Below, piece after piece: positions 60,060-64,000 of a stretch of 64,000 bases of DNA. The stretch is from Sesamum alatum (lineage: Eukaryota > Streptophyta > Magnoliopsida > Lamiales > Pedaliaceae), in contig JACGWO010000003.1 in NCBI GenBank assembly GCA_034509735.1, positions 3,720,001 to 3,784,000 on the forward strand, read 5' to 3'. Position 1 is the stretch's first letter. The number at the start of each line of letters is the position of its first letter. The notes below the pieces were generated by a model. That model was not told the DNA's origin, made no database searches, and saw only the letters and a program-made list of their open reading frames with translations. The position numbers and the translations under genes were made by a program.

Positions 60060-60911
60060 TAATATTAACACTATACATGCTTCAAGCAAACAATATGAAT
60101 AATAATAATAAATAATAATTAATAATTACGTCATTTTTTCATATAATACAATAGTTAATAACAAAGATGAGCATGCAAATTACTAACCAGTGACTCCTCA
60201 GTCTCTTTGAAGTCTAATACACTTGCATATAGTTTGATGATGTGAGTCATCGTCGTCGTCGGAAGAATTACTAAGAAGTTGGTATCCGATAACTGTAAAG
60301 TCAATTCTATAATAAGCTCATGAAACTAGTTTAATTAACAAGGAAAAGTGTTAGAAAGTTTCATAGTTTTGAATTCCATCGTCTTTGGTATACCTTCTAA
60401 GATAACTTCAAGGTTTTCCACGTTCTCAGAGACGAGATCATGTAAGTCTTGACCTGCCCAGACTAGGTAAATGAATATGGATGTTGCGATGCATATTGCT
60501 CCACCAATCACAACGGTGCACAGCCTTTGGTAATCCACTTGTAGAACTTTGTTGTCCGAAGAACTCGATAGAGCCACCAGAAAAAAAAGTTTCTATAAGT
60601 ATTCCCACCAGAAAAAATAAAATATAATTGTTATATAGGTGATGTTTTACAATTTTGTTTTCTTGAATCATAAAATTTTTCCTTTCAACCAAACATTATT
60701 TTAACTTGATTGGATGGAGTGAGATGAATAACAATTCACAAGCAACAATAAAGCCCTCGTTTCTCTCCAACAAGTCAGCCAAATAGTCAGCTCTAAATCT
60801 AAGGGCTCCAACTATAAGGGTGCACAACTCCTATTTAAACTTTATGATAGAGATTCACTTGAAAAAAGAATCAAAAAGTAATTCAAAGAATATAAATGAA
60901 CCAATATCCTA

Positions 60912-61589
60912 TTAATTTTATTTAGAGTAATATTAATTCTTTAGAATTTTGTTATTTTTCGTTCACTCTCAATGATATCATACCACTTGCGAATATTTCC
61001 GCATACTTGAAAGCACTCTAAATTCTAATCATCGGATCTTAAGCATGAAGAATCGTAATTTTATGCATGATAAAACAATATTTTGAAAATATCTCTACAT
61101 TATTTTGCCTTTGTATTAAACAACAGAGACGGGGAAAATTAATTCCTGATATATTTATTTCAAAGATCATGAGTACATAATTAAGGTTCACGATACAATC
61201 TTCAGTTAAATAATCTCAAACAAAATTTTTAACATGATAATGATATCAAACAAAATCGATTCTGCTTAGAAAAATAATATGATAGGGTAGATGAAATATA
61301 ATTTAACCCCTTGTACATGTGATGTGAAAAATGTTTAGAAAACTTTCCTAAAAAAAACACATATAACAATCCGCCCCCCCTCCCCAACAATATTTTCAAT
61401 ATATATCAAAAGATGACACCCTCCATAGTGGCGGTGTGCCACACGCCCCCTTCATTGACTTGGCTAATTTTTTAACACTAAAATTAATTTTTCATTTTAA
61501 TTTATGAATCGTTTGATTTTGCTTGTTGCCTTTGAAATTTTACAGGAAACAAATCAAATGTTCTTAAGTATATTCAATACTAGCATGAA
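60912..61589. repeat. ALMT 3'-flank repeat, copy 5
   Basis: Fifth copy, upstream of the R3 ALMT, equivalent to copy 3 in R2. Homology ends at AGCATGAAC near 61589, before any following ALMT exon. Confidence 0.8.
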
Positions 61590-62357
61590 CCTCGTGCTAT
61601 TCACGATAATTTATAAATTCAATAATTTTTTTATAAATTCTAAATTGCATAATGATATATATGCCATATTTAATTGACTGTCTTACTATATATAATAGTG
61701 AAAACTTATTTATGCAAAACACATAATTGAATTCTTTACTATGTTTTTTTACTGAATGTTTTGAAAATAATAATAGAATATTATTATATTTTTCAAATTT
61801 AGAAAGTACAAACTCCTCTAAAAGATTTTATTATTTAAAATACATTATTTAAAAGATTTTATCCTATTACCTTGTGGTATAAACTCCCCTAAAAAAGTAC
61901 AATTCGTCATAAATAATCATTTAAAAAAGTTGGAACAAAAAAGTAATAGTAACACCTTTTATTTCCTCCATGAAAAAAATTAACTATATTTGAAACTAAT
62001 AAATAAGTAAAGAGATATATACATATTTCTAGTTATATGCTAACAATAGAAATATATACTAAGAAATTCGTACAGTACAGACATAACATATAATAGCAAC
62101 AATACACATAATAAAAAATTTGTAGTACTTGGATTCATGCCCATTAATTTTCATAGATATCTTTAAGATAATCGAGCTACTTTTTAATGAATATTAATTC
62201 CTTTTATCATGTTCAATTTCCAACTTCAAGTCAAATTTTCACTTGATATTATACATATTAATTTCCTATAATTTTATTTTATCTTCTTGTCAGTTTAATT
62301 TGCTTTTGATGGGCCAAAGAACAAAAACAAATAAATTGCTCATAAATTTTATCAATA
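61590..62357. other. AT-rich stretch, no gene seen
   Basis: Mostly A and T with short open frames (the longest, 62243-62431, without known motifs). No repeat partner in the window was recognised. Confidence 0.5.
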
Positions 62358-62683
62358 AACTACACTTTTGGTCTCTATACATTGGATTAATATCAAATTT
62401 GGTCCCTAATTTTTTCAAGGCACAATTTTGATCCCTAATCTTTACGAATTGTTATGATATTTTAATCCAACCATTAAAATTAAAAATATTAAGTTAGGAG
62501 AAAACTGGATGGACAAAAATCATAATAATTTGTAAAGATTACAGACCGAAATTGTGCCTAAAAAAATTTCAAGGACCAAAATCGTAACAACTTGTAATAA
62601 TTAGAGACCAAAATTATATTTCAAAAATTTCACGGACCAAAATTAATTTTGACCCAAAGTATAGGGACCAAAAATGTAATACC
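62358..62683. mobile_element. Foldback element with GGTCCCTA-type ends
   Basis: The left end ACTTTTGGTCTCTATACATTGG is mirrored by the right end CCAAAGTATAGGGACCAAAAATG, and the TTTGGTCCCTAA type unit recurs inside in both directions. About 325 bp, no ORF. It belongs to the large group of plant elements with GGTCC-rich imperfect ends. Confidence 0.6.
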
Positions 62684-62801
62684 CTAAATTTTTAATCCCT
62701 ACACCTACCTGCTCGCACAAATCTTGACTTTTTGCATGCCATCAAACGTAATAAACCTCCCTAGAAACAATAATTAGACTCTCTCTCTCTTGGAAGAGTC
62801 C

Positions 62802-64000
62802 ATGAGCTCCACAGAATCTGCCAACCCCAACGCCACCTCCGCCGGGAAGCCACCTGATCCACCTAACCGTTGGCGTATCTTCTTGTCTGTCATCACTGAT
62901 CACGTAGTAGAGGGGGCTCCTATTTCGACCAACCTTGCCTCTATCATGGAGGGAGAGCCATCAATTTTTTGACTGAGGAGATGGAGACATTGGCTGCACA
63001 TTTGAAGTTTGCGCTTGGTGTCAAGTTTTCGCATGGCTACCCTAGCATGCAGACGATCCATTTATATTTCTCGAAGCTCGGACTGTGGGACACCTATTCC
63101 TTGGGAGCGATCAATATCAAGCATATAATTATTAAATTGAACAATGAAGAGGACTTCACGCATCTCTGGATGAAGCAAATTATGTTTGTTGATGGGTTTT
63201 CGATGCGCCTTTTCAAATGGACTCTGGAATTTAACCCGAAAATTGAGTCGGTAATTGTGCCCATCTAGATTAGGTTTTTGGAGCTTCCGATTCACCTTTT
63301 CCACAAAAAATCTTTGTTCGGGATTGCCAGTTTGGTCGGCACCCTTCTGAAAATTGATGAGGCTATGGCAGATGGGCTTAGACTGAGTGTTGCACGAGTG
63401 TGTGTTGAGATAGATTTGTTGAAGGAGCATCTGAGCTCGATTTGGATTGGTACAGAAGGCCGCTATGTCCCTCAGGTGGTACAATATGAGAAAATGTCCC
63501 AAGTATTGTCCTTAGTGTCACCACCTGGGGCAGGGAATAGACGAGTGTCGGGAAGGATGAGAGAGGCCGGAACCAGCTGTGGAATTTAAGCACAAAGATT
63601 TACGAATGGTGACCAATAAATGGAGGGAGAAGGCTGAGACGCCAGTTAGCCTCCCGCCACCCCTAGGTGTGGACAATCAGGAAGGGTAGGAACATGGTGA
63701 GACCGGGTTGTGGATCTCGGCAAGGCTGTACTATCGTCTAACTCTGGGAATAAAAGCTTTGAAGGACAAGTAGATGGAGACGCCTCAGATGACGAGAGAG
63801 TATGCCGAACCTTGAAACAGTGGAGGATCCAGTGGACGAAAATCTTTCCATACATGGAGAGGATCGGTCTCGTCCAGAGCTAGAGCGTGATGACTTGAAC
63901 CCAATCCGCACTATATGCGTCTTTGCCCCTGATGATTCTGAAAAAACGGCTGCTATGCACCCTACTACTAATCACCTTGTGGAAGCATATGATCCTGAGC
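62802..64000 (+). pseudogene. LINE (L1-type) ORF1, DUF4283 domain, cut by window end
   Basis: ATG at 62802 starts MSSTESANPNATSAGKPPDP. A one-base slip in the T6 run near 62963 moves the frame to 62969 (TEEMETLAAHLKFALGVKF), followed by the DUF4283 core (WMKQIMFVDGFSMRLFKW), a TAG in place of Trp at 63266 (PI*IRFLELPIHLFHKK), and ARVCVEIDLLKEHLSSIWI to about 63500. Later frames are broken. DUF4283 proteins in plant L1 elements are the RNA-binding first ORF. The endonuclease and reverse transcriptase ORF would lie beyond the window. Confidence 0.8.

Larger units (their letters stand above)
57100..60600 (-). pseudogene. ALMT pseudogene split by a solo LTR (R3)
   Basis: Exons match R2: about 60600-60385 (KVLQVDYQRLCTVVIGGAIC to VWAGQDLHDLVSENVENLEV), about 60290-60185 (LLSNSSDDDDDS), a WEPDHG-type exon near 59960, and the C-terminal exon at 59760-57100, cut by the LTR at 57438-59668 in the codons for KALRK and STSI. 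Part of the first exon (matching 28498-28860) is deleted. Decay is more advanced than in R2, and no channel could be made. Confidence 0.78.
46725..61589. repeat. Duplicated block R3, split by two insertions
   Basis: R3 sequence is present as 46725-46981, 54365-57437 and 59669-61589. The gaps are a CACTA element and a family A solo LTR. It differs from R2 by a deletion of the left half of the GC-cored foldback element (at 55728), a deletion matching 28498-28860 in the ALMT, a 68-bp insertion at 59992, and absence of the 772-bp element. After 61589 homology is lost. Confidence 0.88.

Overview
This is a stretch of plant nuclear DNA, most likely from a eudicot. It is AT-rich, coding pieces are split by plausible introns, and nearly all recognisable coding sequence comes from plant transposable elements: Ty1/copia, MuDR-type MULE, CACTA/Spm and an L1-type LINE. 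The only host family I can name is ALMT (aluminium-activated malate transporter), and every copy is broken. I see no intact host gene, no tRNA or rRNA, no CRISPR array and no bacterial gene. The species cannot be told from this window.

Layout. 1-9220 holds a Ty1/copia element (family A) on the minus strand: left LTR cut by the window edge, broken pol and gag, a GC-rich leader, PBS, and a right LTR lacking its last ~200 bp. At 9220 that LTR meets a second family A LTR in the opposite orientation (to 10883), giving a large head-to-head inverted repeat, followed by a small chimeric LTR-like piece (10884-11258). 11259-14625 is a decayed MULE with a MuDR-type transposase on the minus strand.

From 14625 to 61589 the backbone is three copies (R1, R2, R3) of one block. 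It contains small palindromic and MITE elements, an ALMT pseudogene on the minus strand and a ~680-bp ALMT 3' flank. R1 (14625-18061) is cut by a 5'-truncated copia element (family C, 18062-22471). R2 (about 22490-29761) is cut by copia family B (29762-37479, plus strand). R3 (from 46725) is opened by a 7.4-kb CACTA element (46982-54364) and by a family A solo LTR (57438-59668). R2 keeps the unoccupied version of both R3 insertion sites.

Between B and R3 (about 37480-46724) lies a broken CACTA TNPA-like gene (Transposase_24 family, minus strand). One of its exons is interrupted by a 3.95-kb MULE-type nest, which itself holds two further inverted-repeat layers and a solo LTR. A related solo LTR, in the opposite orientation, sits inside the CACTA element of R3. 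The window ends in the first ORF (DUF4283 type) of a LINE, running off the edge.

Nothing here works as an intact pathway. The value of the window is its insertion history: exact target-site duplications, paralogous empty sites, nested elements, microhomology deletions, and retroelement families that spread with incomplete pol genes.
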